The position numbers were made by a program, and so were the translations under genes. From the NCBI GenBank assembly GCA_002482845.1, contig DLGT01000147.1:1-16359 (forward strand): DNA of 16,359 nt, written 5' to 3'. Shown here piece by piece: positions 6,532 to 14,839 of the stretch (positions are counted from its first letter, which is position 1; each line of letters starts with the position of its first letter). Source of the DNA: Saprospiraceae bacterium UBA7687 (lineage in GTDB: Bacteria > Bacteroidota > Bacteroidia > Chitinophagales > Saprospiraceae). A model generated the notes under the pieces. The model had not been told where the DNA came from. It searched no databases and saw only the letters and a program-made list of their open reading frames with translations.

Positions 6532-7341
6532 TCATACATCAATACTTTCGATATATTTATTCTCAGCATTATGATAGACACGAGTTCCTGCAGGTACAGA
6601 CTTTGTTAGCCATACATTACCTCCAATCACACACCCTTCACCTATGACTGTCTCACCACCAAGGATGGTCGCTCCTGAATAAATGACCACATTGTTTTCT
6701 ACGGTAGGATGACGTTTAATACCTGCCATTTTTTTATCCACACTGATTGCTCCTAAAGTTACTCCTTGGTAAACTTTGACATGGTCACCTATAATTGTGG
6801 TTTCTCCGATGACAACACCTGTACCGTGGTCAATACAAAATGATTTACCTATCACAGCACCTGGATGTATGTCAACACCTGATTTGGAATGTGCATGTTC
6901 TGCAAGAATTCTTGGTATAAGTGGTATTTTAAGTTTGTGTAGTTGATGCGCTATTCTATAAATAAAAAGTGCATAAAAACCTGGATAAGCTCTTACAACT
7001 TCAAATGCAGAATAAGCTGCTGGATCGCCATCCACAAATGCATTAATATCTAACAAAAGGTCATTGTAAATGGAAGGTATAGCATCAAAGAATAGATTAG
7101 CATTTTTTTTACAATCTCCTTTTTTGCATGCTTGTGTCTTTTGCAACATTTGCTCAAGCTGGATTTTCAATTGATTTAATATCATTTGAATTTCAAAAGT
7201 ACTTGCTAATCTATTTTCTGCAACTTCAGGGAAGAGCACTACAAGTAATCCATTGGACCATGTAGCAACGGTGTGACTAGAAGGTACTTCAGGTGTCAAC
7301 TGATGCCTCTTCATTAATATTTCTAAAAATGTATTATCCAT
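6532..7341 (-). CDS. cysE: Serine O-acetyltransferase
   Basis: 269 residues. It transfers acetyl from acetyl-CoA to serine, giving O-acetylserine, the substrate of the adjacent CysM. The first 110 or so residues are the helical N-terminal domain. The C-terminal half is a left-handed beta-helix of hexapeptide repeats (for example GAVIGKSFCIDHGTGVVIGE and GATILGGETVIGEGCVIGG). Catalytic Asp157 (DIHPGA) and His172 (DHGTG) correspond to D143 and H158 of E. coli CysE. A small Cys/Lys-rich insert, CKKGDCKK (72-79), sits in the N-terminal domain. The C-terminal tail is short, ending NKYIESIDV. The long tail that mediates feedback inhibition and CysK binding in enterobacteria therefore looks reduced. 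It is first gene of the cysE-cysM pair. Confidence 0.94.
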   Translation of the reverse strand: MDNTFLEILMKRHQLTPEVPSSHTVATWSNGLLVVLFPEVAENRLASTFEIQMILNQLKIQLEQMLQKTQACKKGDCKKNANLFFDAIPSIYNDLLLDINAFVDGDPAAYSAFEVVRAYPGFYALFIYRIAHQLHKLKIPLIPRILAEHAHSKSGVDIHPGAVIGKSFCIDHGTGVVIGETTIIGDHVKVYQGVTLGAISVDKKMAGIKRHPTVENNVVIYSGATILGGETVIGEGCVIGGNVWLTKSVPAGTRVYHNAENKYIESIDV

Positions 7342-7473
7342 CTTTACCTAACAATTAAGCTGGGTACATGTTTTTAGTCGATAACTGAATCAATTAGTAT
7401 CAAAGTAATTATTTTACAAAAATCCAAGTCTCGTAATGCATCTACTGGATGTTTAAAACGGCTATTTTTTCAA

Positions 7474-9036
7474 TCACCTTTTAGGAACTAACCTGATAAT
7501 CGGACAAATCATCTCTTCAAGAGAAATGCCTCCATGTTGGAAAGTATCTTTGAAAAAATTATTGAAGTAGGTGAAATTATTTGGGTACAAAAAGAAAACA
7601 TCTTCTTTCGCAAATATATACGAACTACTCATATTTGGGCTCGGAAGTCCTGCTTCGGCGGGATTTCTCACTTCCAATACATCTTTCCTATCATATTGAA
7701 GATTTCTCCCTACTTTGTACCGAAGATTTGTTGTGGTCTCTCGATCGCCAATGACTTTGGATGATGTTTGGACTCTGATGGTTCCGTGATCCGTTGTAAT
7801 GACAAGTTGTATATCACGCTCTGCAAGCTTTTGCATCATAGCCCAAAGTGGTGAATTGATAAACCAAGTTTTGGTCAATGATCTGTAAGCTTTTTCATCA
7901 CCTGCCAACTCTTTAAGTACTTCCATCTCGGTGCGTGAATGGGACAACATGTCTATGAAATTATATACAATAGCCGTAAAATCATTATTGAAAAAATTGA
8001 GGGCATTGTCTTGCAACTGTTTTGCAGCCTGCACATTGGTGACTTTGACGTATTCAGTTTTGATCTCCTTCTTGACCAATTTTTTAACTTGTTCTTGAAG
8101 TAGATCACCTTCTTTTAAGTTTTTACCACCTTCTTCATTATCATTCAACCACCAATCAGGAAATTTCTTTTGGATCTCAAGCGGTGTCATACCTGAAAAA
8201 ATGGCATTACGACTATATTGTGTCGCGGTGGGCAAAATCGAGTAAAAAAAGTCTTCTTCTTCTATTCGATATAATTCCGTCACGATGGGTTCGATGATTT
8301 TCCATTGGTCATAACGAAGATTATCCATTAATATCATAATGGTAGGTTTATCATTGGCAAAAAGCGGAAAAACCTTTTCTTTCATTAAGTCTTGTGACTT
8401 TCTTGGCCCCGAAGACTTTTTAAACCATTCCAAATAATTTCTAGAGACATATTTAAAAAACTCTTTGTTGGCTTCTTCTTTTTGCATATTGAGAATTTCT
8501 TTCATCTGCTGATTATTGCTATCATCTAGACGAAGCTCCCACGATATGATCTTCTTGTAAATATTTACCCATTCTGTGTAATCAGGTCCACTATTGATTT
8601 CCATGGATATGTTTCTGAACTCCTGCTGATAGTCTGTGGCTGTTTTTTCAGAGATAAGCCTTTTATTATCAACTATCTTTTTTAGCGTAAGTAAGATCTG
8701 ATTTGGGTTGACAGGTTTGATGAGGTAGTCGTCTATCTGAGATCCGATGGCTTCTTCCATGATGTTTTCCGCTTCGTTTTTGGTAATCATGACGATAGGA
8801 ATATTAGGTAGTTTGTCTTTAATACGAGACAATGTTTCTAATCCTGTCAGTCCAGGCATACTCTCATCTAGAAAAACAATATCGATAGTTGAATCTTCAT
8901 CAAGGATATCCAATGCGTCATGGCCGTTGCTTACAGTGACAACTTCATATCCTTTTTTCTCAAGAAAGAATAGTTGTGGTTTCAATAAATCGATTTCATC
9001 GTCTGCCCAAAGTATTTTTATTTTGTCCCCTACCAT
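7474..9036 (-). CDS. porX: PorX: response regulator fused to PglZ domain, type IX secretion regulator
   Basis: 520 residues, cytosolic. Residues 1-125 form a CheY-like receiver with acidic pocket DDE (12-14), phospho-acceptor Asp57 in FLDESMPG, Thr85 in MITKNE and Lys107 in YLIKPVNP. After a helical linker comes a PglZ/alkaline-phosphatase-superfamily domain. It shows PTIMILMDNLRYDQW (metal-ligand region), LPTATQYSRNAIFSGM (nucleophile region), NFIDMLSHSR and ITTDHGTIRVQ, then HGGISLEEMICP at the C-terminus. This receiver-PglZ fusion is PorX, which in Porphyromonas and Flavobacterium acts with the PorY kinase to control type IX secretion genes; the PglZ part is a phosphodiesterase acting on oligonucleotides. 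No porY lies in the window. The gene is transcribed divergently from the HD phosphohydrolase. Confidence 0.95.
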   Translation of the reverse strand: MVGDKIKILWADDEIDLLKPQLFFLEKKGYEVVTVSNGHDALDILDEDSTIDIVFLDESMPGLTGLETLSRIKDKLPNIPIVMITKNEAENIMEEAIGSQIDDYLIKPVNPNQILLTLKKIVDNKRLISEKTATDYQQEFRNISMEINSGPDYTEWVNIYKKIISWELRLDDSNNQQMKEILNMQKEEANKEFFKYVSRNYLEWFKKSSGPRKSQDLMKEKVFPLFANDKPTIMILMDNLRYDQWKIIEPIVTELYRIEEEDFFYSILPTATQYSRNAIFSGMTPLEIQKKFPDWWLNDNEEGGKNLKEGDLLQEQVKKLVKKEIKTEYVKVTNVQAAKQLQDNALNFFNNDFTAIVYNFIDMLSHSRTEMEVLKELAGDEKAYRSLTKTWFINSPLWAMMQKLAERDIQLVITTDHGTIRVQTSSKVIGDRETTTNLRYKVGRNLQYDRKDVLEVRNPAEAGLPSPNMSSSYIFAKEDVFFLYPNNFTYFNNFFKDTFQHGGISLEEMICPIIRLVPKR

Positions 9037-9132
9037 CTAACTTGTTTTAATTTTAATTTTTTATGAAATGTAAAAACACAAAGTTTAATTCTGTAAACAA
9101 TATGTCATGGTATAACGTTCGGAATTTAAATA

Positions 9133-9140
9133 TATTTTTG
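9133..9140 (+). promoter_or_regulatory. Possible Bacteroidota -7 element (TAnnTTTG)
   Basis: TATTTTTG matches the TAnnTTTG consensus and ends 4 bp before the ATG of the HD phosphohydrolase. Transcription would begin near the start codon, giving a leaderless or very short leader. No good TTTG -33 element was found at the right spacing, so this is tentative. Confidence 0.3.
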
Positions 9141-9144
9141 CGTC

Positions 9145-10356
9145 ATGAATAAAAAGAAAATATTTAATGATCCTATCTATGGTCTCATAAGATTTTCTGA
9201 TGAAATACTTTATGACATCATAGATCACCCTTATTTTCAGCGTTTGCGACGTATCTCCCAGCAAGCACTTTCCCATTATGTGTACCCAGGCGCGCTACAT
9301 ACTAGATTTCAGCACGCTATAGGAGCAACGCACCTGATGACTAGGGCACTCGACACACTCAGATCAAAAGGTCATGTCATCTCTGATCAAGAATATGAGT
9401 CAGCTTGTATTGCCATTTTGCTGCACGATATAGGTCACGGCCCTTTTTCTCATGCACTCGAACATACACTTGTAGACATACACCATGAAGAAATATCGCT
9501 ACAGCTGATGACCAAAATCGGCGAAGAGTTGGCTTATGATTTTAGTATGGCTATAGACATTTTTAAAGGTAGCTATCCACGCCATTTTTTTCACCAATTA
9601 GTTTCAGGTCAGATAGATGTGGATCGTATGGATTATTTGACTCGGGACAGTTTTTTTTCTGGTGTAGCGGAGGGCATCATCGGTTATGATCGCATTATTA
9701 CGATGATGAATGTGGTAGATGATTTTTTGGTTATTGAAGAAAAAGGTATTTACTCCATAGAAAAATTCTTGATGGCGCGTAGATTGATGTATTGGCAAGT
9801 CTATTTGCACAAAACAGTAATAGCTGCTGAGACTATGCTGATTTCAATATTAAAGAGAGCAAAACATCTTAGCATTGTTGGCATTGACATTCCCTCTTCT
9901 GATGAGTTAAATTACTTTCTCAACCTACGCGGTGATGAAGTCCAACTGTCCAAAGATCCAAACTTTCTTAATAATTATGTGAGACTAGATGATACTGACA
10001 TTTTGTGGATGATCAAGAGATCTATACATCATAAAGATATGATATTCAGTACCTTGTGCAACAATTTATTAGATAGAAAACTGCCAAAAGTCACTGTAAA
10101 AAATGATGAAACCTTAAGTCAATTTTATATCAATAGAAAGAAATTTCAGGATTTGCATCATTTGACCAACGATGAAATATCGTACTTTTTTAGTGAAAAA
10201 AAAGAAGTCATCTTTCCTTATGATGTGAGATCAGGCGAAATAAACATGCTCATGAAAAATGGAGAAATAGTACCATACAGCATCCTAAATACTTATTTGA
10301 ATACAAAAGCCGAAGAAAGAACATTTTTATTTTTTGTCAGGGATAATCAATCCTAA
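9145..10356 (+). CDS. HD-domain phosphohydrolase (dNTPase/SAMHD1-like)
   Basis: 403 residues, cytosolic. The HD metal site is intact: His57 in RFQHAIG, His94-Asp95 in LLHDIGHGPFSH, and Asp160 in QIDVDRMDYLTRD. These match H167, H206/D207 and D311 of SAMHD1, as does the order RLRRI...HTRFQHAIG. The family hydrolyses nucleoside triphosphates or related phosphate esters. The exact substrate of this bacterial branch cannot be told from sequence. The C-terminal third (about 250-403) is a helical and beta region typical of the longer members. It starts a plus-strand run and diverges from porX across about 100 bp. The start at 9145 gives the usual N-terminus with DPIYGLI close to it. Confidence 0.9.
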   Translation: MNKKKIFNDPIYGLIRFSDEILYDIIDHPYFQRLRRISQQALSHYVYPGALHTRFQHAIGATHLMTRALDTLRSKGHVISDQEYESACIAILLHDIGHGPFSHALEHTLVDIHHEEISLQLMTKIGEELAYDFSMAIDIFKGSYPRHFFHQLVSGQIDVDRMDYLTRDSFFSGVAEGIIGYDRIITMMNVVDDFLVIEEKGIYSIEKFLMARRLMYWQVYLHKTVIAAETMLISILKRAKHLSIVGIDIPSSDELNYFLNLRGDEVQLSKDPNFLNNYVRLDDTDILWMIKRSIHHKDMIFSTLCNNLLDRKLPKVTVKNDETLSQFYINRKKFQDLHHLTNDEISYFFSEKKEVIFPYDVRSGEINMLMKNGEIVPYSILNTYLNTKAEERTFLFFVRDNQS

Positions 10357-10458
10357 AATATTGGGACGACCAAAAAATGTCAATTCAAAAGTCAAGATAA
10401 CTTCTCATAAAATACATTGGTTTAGAAATTACTACTAAATTTGTTATTTAATTAGGTT

Positions 10459-11232
10459 ATGGCAACAATTCTCATCTGTCTTACAGCTTTTCTTGCTTCC
10501 ATTTTGACTTTTTTCTCAGGTTTTGGCTTGGGTACTTTGTTGGCACCTGTGTTGATGTTCTTTTTTCCAGTGGAAGTTGCCATTGCACTGACGGGAATTG
10601 TACACTTCTTTAATAACGTATTTAAACTGTTTTTGACTGGAAAACATGCAAATAAAGAAGTTATCCTTAGATTCGGAATACCAGCAGTGATTGCAGCTTT
10701 TGTAGGTGCAAGTCTTCTTCTTCAATTTTCGGATATGTCTCCTTTGTATCAATATAATTTTCTTGAAAAAAACTTTAGTATCTATCCCACCAAACTTATT
10801 ATTGCCGTTTTGTTAATGTTTTTTGCTGTGGTGGACTTGATTCCATATTTCGGGAAGCTAGCCTTTTCTAAAAACAAACTTCCTATCGGTGGGATTTTAA
10901 GTGGATTTTTTGGTGGGCTGACAGGTGCTCAAGGTGCATTACGAAGTGCATTTCTAATTAGAGCTGGACTAAGCAAAGAAGCCTTCATAGGGACTACAGT
11001 GGTCGTATCTACGATGGTGGATATCACAAGATTGGGTGTATATGCGACTGGATTTGGTCAACATCTTCAAAAAGACAATTTAACACTCCTACTACTAACT
11101 ACTATTTCTGCCATCATAGGTGCCTTAATTGGGAATAAATTACTCAAAAAAGTAACCCTCAAATTTATCCAACAAATAGTGGCAACGCTACTAATACTTA
11201 TAGCAATAGGATTGGGTTTGGGCTGGTTGTGA
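10459..11232 (+). CDS. TSUP family membrane transporter (TauE/SafE type)
   Basis: 257 residues with about eight hydrophobic segments. It has the two-fold internal repeat of the family: FLASILTFFSGFGLGTLLAP near the N-terminus and GGILSGFFGGLTGAQGALRS from about residue 150. The glycine-rich SGFGLG and GFFGGLTG motifs are diagnostic. Family members export or import sulfite, sulfoacetate, sulfolactate and other organic anions across the inner membrane. The substrate here is not determined; the cysM-cysE pair nearby makes a sulfur compound plausible, but they lie on the other strand with two genes between. It lies 102 bp after the HD gene. The C-terminus ends in a final helix, so the gene looks complete. 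Confidence 0.88.
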   Translation: MATILICLTAFLASILTFFSGFGLGTLLAPVLMFFFPVEVAIALTGIVHFFNNVFKLFLTGKHANKEVILRFGIPAVIAAFVGASLLLQFSDMSPLYQYNFLEKNFSIYPTKLIIAVLLMFFAVVDLIPYFGKLAFSKNKLPIGGILSGFFGGLTGAQGALRSAFLIRAGLSKEAFIGTTVVVSTMVDITRLGVYATGFGQHLQKDNLTLLLLTTISAIIGALIGNKLLKKVTLKFIQQIVATLLILIAIGLGLGWL

Positions 11233-11396
11233 AAAAAAATTAAGAGCTTTTGCTACTTATCAAAAACTGATTCATACTATTTTCTGACATCACAATTGCA
11301 TATGATCCTTATCATAATGTTTTGGTCAAAAATTTTAGAACTTAGCACGGTCTAATCATTATTAGTTAAATGTGATGCGCAAGAGAAATAGAACTT

Positions 11397-12179
11397 ATGA
11401 AACCCAATAATATATTGATAGCTCCCATCAGATCCTTTTTTGTAGAAACAGGCGAATTGGCTTATTTTGCTGGAAGGTTTTTTAGAGAAATTTTCAGAAG
11501 GCCTTTTGAGTTCAAAGAATTATTAAAACAATGCTACAATATGGGCAATCGGTCAATGTTGTTAGTAGGTGTGACGGGTTTTATCATTGGTCTTGTCTTT
11601 ACACTTCAATCTCGACCAAAAATGATAGAGCTAGGAGCTGTCGCATGGCTACCTTCTATGGTCAGTATTTCCATCATAAGAGAGATAGGTCCTATCATTA
11701 CTGCATTGATATGTGCTGGCAGAATTGGTTCGGGAATTGGTGCTGAATTGGGTGCAATGAGAGTGACAGAACAAATAGATGCTATGGAAGTTTCGGGTAC
11801 CAACCCATTTAAATTCCTTGTGGTAACTAGAATACTTGCCACTACCTTAATGATTCCATTACTAGTCATCATGAGTGATGCAGTGGCTCTTTTTGGGTCT
11901 TTTCTGATAGAAAATATAAAAGGTGATGTTTCATTTACCTTGTATTTTGATGAAGTATTTAGAGCATTAAAATATTCAGATTTAGTGCCATCCACTATTA
12001 AGACTTTTTTCTTTGGTTTTGCCATTGGACTGGTGGGATGCTATAAAGGTTATTATTGCAAACATGGGACAGTTGGTGTAGGATTGACAGCAAATGCAGC
12101 AGTGGTAGAAGCATCTATGGTTGTATTTATTATAGATTTTGCAGCAGTATTGATCACAGATATATTTTATTCTATATGA
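11397..12179 (+). CDS. mlaE: MlaE-family ABC transporter permease
   Basis: 260 residues, inner-membrane permease of the MCE/Mla lipid transport system. After an amphipathic N-terminal segment come five or so membrane helices. The most conserved block is SISIIREIGPIITALICAGRIGSG, IGAELGAMRVTEQIDAMEVSGTNP (about residues 96-140), the MlaE signature that includes the coupling helix. A second typical segment, YYCKHGTVGVGLTANAAVVEASM, lies near the C-terminus. It moves phospholipids between the outer and inner membranes together with the following ATPase and MCE protein. Its stop codon overlaps the mlaF start in ATGA, so the two are translationally coupled. A 164-bp gap separates it from the TSUP gene, which leaves room for the operon promoter. 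No clear promoter was recognised there. Confidence 0.93.
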   Translation: MKPNNILIAPIRSFFVETGELAYFAGRFFREIFRRPFEFKELLKQCYNMGNRSMLLVGVTGFIIGLVFTLQSRPKMIELGAVAWLPSMVSISIIREIGPIITALICAGRIGSGIGAELGAMRVTEQIDAMEVSGTNPFKFLVVTRILATTLMIPLLVIMSDAVALFGSFLIENIKGDVSFTLYFDEVFRALKYSDLVPSTIKTFFFGFAIGLVGCYKGYYCKHGTVGVGLTANAAVVEASMVVFIIDFAAVLITDIFYSI

Positions 12180-12931
12180 ATGATATTCAAAACAGTACAA
12201 ACAAAATAGTAGTCATAAAGGACCTTGTAAAATCCTATGGTGAGCACAAAGTATTGAATGGCTTTAACATGGAACTTTTTGAGGGCGAAACGGTAGTCAT
12301 AATGGGTAAATCTGGTTCGGGAAAATCAGTTATGATCAAATGTCTGATTGGATTAGAATCACACGACTCAGGCACCATCACGATTATGAACAAAAACCTA
12401 GACAAGATGGACGCCGATACATTAAATGACATAAGAACAGAAGTTGGATTTTTGTTCCAAGGCAGTGCATTGTACGATTCCATGTCGGTGAGAGAAAATT
12501 TAGAATTTCCATTAAGAAGACACATCGGTAAATTCGGTAAAATAGGAGATGCGACACCACTTGTCATGGAAGCGTTAGAAAGTGTGGGTTTACCTCAGAC
12601 CATAGACCTTATGCCAGAAGAACTTTCAGGTGGTATGAAACGACGTATTGCACTAGCTAGGACGCTCATTTTAAAACCCAAAATCATTCTTTATGACGAG
12701 CCCACCACCGGTCTAGATCCAATAACATCAAAGGAGATTGTCTTGCTAATGAAATCCATTCAGGAAAAATACAAAACATCATCGATCGTCATAACACATG
12801 ATGTGGATTGTGCGAGATTCATAGCGGATCGGATGATATTATTGATAGATGGTATTAATTACATCATGGGGACTTATTTGGAATTATCTCAATCTGAAGA
12901 TCCCAAAGTTAAAGCATTTTTTAAACAGTAA
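12176..12931 (+). CDS. mlaF: MlaF-family ABC transporter ATP-binding protein
   Basis: 251 residues from the ATG at 12176, which overlaps the mlaE stop by 4 bp (ATGA). The frame is open further upstream, but that part is mlaE read out of frame, so this start is firm. All ABC ATPase motifs are present: Walker A GKSGSGKS (44-51), Q-loop Gln95 in FLFQGSALYDSMSV, signature LSGGM (150-154), Walker B ILYDEP (171-176) and H-loop His208 in VITHDV. The GSALYDSMSVRENLEFPL segment is characteristic of MlaF. It powers lipid transport through MlaE at the inner membrane. MlaD follows after 2 bp. Confidence 0.95.
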   Translation: MNDIQNSTNKIVVIKDLVKSYGEHKVLNGFNMELFEGETVVIMGKSGSGKSVMIKCLIGLESHDSGTITIMNKNLDKMDADTLNDIRTEVGFLFQGSALYDSMSVRENLEFPLRRHIGKFGKIGDATPLVMEALESVGLPQTIDLMPEELSGGMKRRIALARTLILKPKIILYDEPTTGLDPITSKEIVLLMKSIQEKYKTSSIVITHDVDCARFIADRMILLIDGINYIMGTYLELSQSEDPKVKAFFKQ

Positions 12932-12933
12932 AT

Positions 12934-13947
12934 ATGGAAAAGTCATTATACCAAAAACTGAAATTAGGAATATTTGTCATCACAGGGACTATATTTTTTA
13001 TATTAGGAGTATATTTCATTGGCGATAAGCAAAATATGTTTGGCAATTCTTATCATATTTATGCCACATTCAACAATACCAATGGCCTGAAACCTGGTAA
13101 CAACGTCAGATACTCAGGTATAAATGTAGGCACTGTCAAAGAGATCGTTATGGTCAGTGATACGCTCATAGTAGTCAAAATATCTATCGAGAAGGATATC
13201 ACCAAGCATATAAAAACGGATGCAAAATGTGCTATTACATCTGACGGTCTAGTAGGAAGTATGATCATAAACATCTTACCAGGATACCAATCTCAGAATA
13301 GTATAACGCAAGGAGATACGATCCGATCTTCATCGAGAATTAGAACGGATGAGATGCTCCAAACACTAAGTGTTACCAATGAAAATGCTGCCTTACTGAC
13401 TGGAGAATTACTAGCTATCACCAAAGAAATTAGTGCAGGCAAAGGCATAATAGGAAATATGCTCAAAGATTCCACCATGTCAAAAGACCTTAAAGAAATC
13501 ATTACACATTTAAAAAATACAAGCGCCGCTTCTACCACCACTATCATCCAATTAAATAAAATACTCTCTTCTCTAGACCAAAAAGACAATATAGTAGGTA
13601 TATTAAGAGATACGGCCACGGCATCCAAAGTCAAAAATATCATTGTGAATGTCGAAAAATCTTCAAGAGATTTAGATGTTGTGATAAAACACTTTGACGA
13701 AACAATTTTGAATGCAAATCAAACCATTACCAATGTGAAAGAAGGGAAAGGTGCCTTAAACTACCTCTCTAATGATCCTAGATTGGTCCGTAAAATAGAT
13801 CAAACGATGTCTCATTTGGATTCCACAGTCCTTCATATTGATAATGCGGGAATCAAACTTAATGAAAATCTGGAAGCGCTAAAAAATACATGGCTGTTGC
13901 GAGGATACTTTAAGAAATTGGAAAAAGAAAAAAATGAGAGCGAATAA
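12934..13947 (+). CDS. mlaD: MlaD-family MCE domain substrate-binding protein
   Basis: 337 residues, starting 2 bp after the mlaF stop. One N-terminal membrane anchor (about residues 11-30) is followed by an MCE domain (about 36-117). The domain includes NTNGLKPGNNVRYSGINVGTV and a later SDGLVGSMIINILPG, both typical of the family. The remaining 220 residues are helical with repeated Ser/Thr, Asn and Asp positions and likely form a periplasmic coiled coil or tunnel-like helix bundle. This long extension is usual in Bacteroidota members and longer than in E. coli MlaD (about 180 residues). The protein binds and passes phospholipids between MlaEF and outer-membrane partners. No mlaC or mlaA homologue is in the window. 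Confidence 0.92.
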   Translation: MEKSLYQKLKLGIFVITGTIFFILGVYFIGDKQNMFGNSYHIYATFNNTNGLKPGNNVRYSGINVGTVKEIVMVSDTLIVVKISIEKDITKHIKTDAKCAITSDGLVGSMIINILPGYQSQNSITQGDTIRSSSRIRTDEMLQTLSVTNENAALLTGELLAITKEISAGKGIIGNMLKDSTMSKDLKEIITHLKNTSAASTTTIIQLNKILSSLDQKDNIVGILRDTATASKVKNIIVNVEKSSRDLDVVIKHFDETILNANQTITNVKEGKGALNYLSNDPRLVRKIDQTMSHLDSTVLHIDNAGIKLNENLEALKNTWLLRGYFKKLEKEKNESE

Positions 13948-14100
13948 TACAAAACACTAAATTAATTACCATTTTTTTAATTATATAAGATCATCATGCC
14001 ATAATTCTGTTGCGTCTAAGTTTTGTATTTTTATAAAATTTTAGGTATTAATATTTAAGAGTCCGTTATCTTCGTCCCACAAATCAAATAACAACTCCTT

Positions 14101-14670
14101 ATGTTTTCTGATTACTTATCCTTGGGGCTTGATCATATTTTAGATACGAATGGCTATGATCATATCTTGTTTATTGCTACATTATGTGCCTTCTATGTGC
14201 CTTCACAATGGAAAAAAATTCTGATTCTTGTCACAGCATTCACCATTGGTCACAGTTTGACATTGGCGCTTTCTGCTTTGGAAATGGTCAATATTAGTCC
14301 CACTTTGATAGAGACCTTAATACCTATTACCATCATTCTCACAGGATTATTTAATATCCTTGCCTTCAGAAAGTCAGCATCAGGTCAGGAGAATATCTAT
14401 TTGAACTATCTGATTGCACTTGGTTTTGGATTAATCCATGGACTTGGTTTTTCCAATTATTTTAAAGCTATACTTGGCACAGAAGAAAGCATCATTCAAC
14501 CTCTTCTTGCATTCAATATAGGTGTGGAAATAGGTCAAGTCGTTATTGTGGCTATTGTTATGACAATGGCTTTTGTACTAATAAACATCTTGAAAGCACA
14601 TAAAAAATATTGGACTATACCAATGTCGATCTTTGGTATTGTAGTAGCAACTTACTTATTGATACGTTAA
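14101..14670 (+). CDS. HupE/UreJ-family membrane protein
   Basis: 189 residues with about six membrane helices. Family landmarks are the N-terminal SLGLDHILDTNGYDHILFI (paired Asp-His), AFTIGHSLTLALSAL, and FGLIHGLGFSNYF with a His-Gly motif, then FNIGVEIGQ. The conserved His and Asp residues in the membrane are thought to bind a metal. Characterised relatives take up nickel or cobalt, or accompany hydrogenase and urease operons. Neither is seen here, so the substrate is open. It stands alone, 153 bp after mlaD, and is the last backbone gene before the insertion sequence. The region between mlaD and this gene has no clear hairpin. Confidence 0.85.
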   Translation: MFSDYLSLGLDHILDTNGYDHILFIATLCAFYVPSQWKKILILVTAFTIGHSLTLALSALEMVNISPTLIETLIPITIILTGLFNILAFRKSASGQENIYLNYLIALGFGLIHGLGFSNYFKAILGTEESIIQPLLAFNIGVEIGQVVIVAIVMTMAFVLINILKAHKKYWTIPMSIFGIVVATYLLIR

Positions 14671-14818
14671 CGTAAGATTGAGTCTACTCTGAAAATCCCT
14701 TAAATAGAATAACGGAAAACACTGATTTATACTGATTGATAATCAGACGTTTCCCTTTAGTTATACCGTTAATTTTATAATATTTGGCGATGTTTTTTTT
14801 TACCAAGTGCAAACAAAT
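14671..14818. other. Right flank of the IS110 element, with structured inverted repeats
   Basis: Non-coding DNA between the hupE-like stop and the transposase stop. It should contain the right end of the insertion sequence, but no exact boundary can be fixed because IS110 elements usually lack terminal inverted repeats and target duplications. Nested inverted segments lie at 14711-14715/14766-14770 (AACGG/CCGTT), 14714-14720/14749-14754 (GGAAAAC/GTTTCC, one bulge) and 14732-14737/14741-14746 (CTGATT/AATCAG). The first two share GG, so they compete. Confidence 0.4.
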
Positions 14819-14839
14819 TTATATGTTTGCACTTGGTAA
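14800..14839. repeat. Perfect 16-bp inverted repeat spanning the transposase stop codon
   Basis: Arms 14800-14815 (TTACCAAGTGCAAACA) and 14824-14839 (TGTTTGCACTTGGTAA) surround an 8-nt loop that holds most of the transposase TAA (14821-14819). The right arm encodes the last residues of the protein. On the transposase strand the stem is followed by a run of A, not T, so it does not look like an intrinsic terminator for that gene. Confidence 0.7.

Noticed and set aside
12056..12175. N-terminal extension of the MlaF frame
   Set aside because: The added 40 residues are mlaE read in another frame; the ATGA overlap start at 12176 gives the normal family length.
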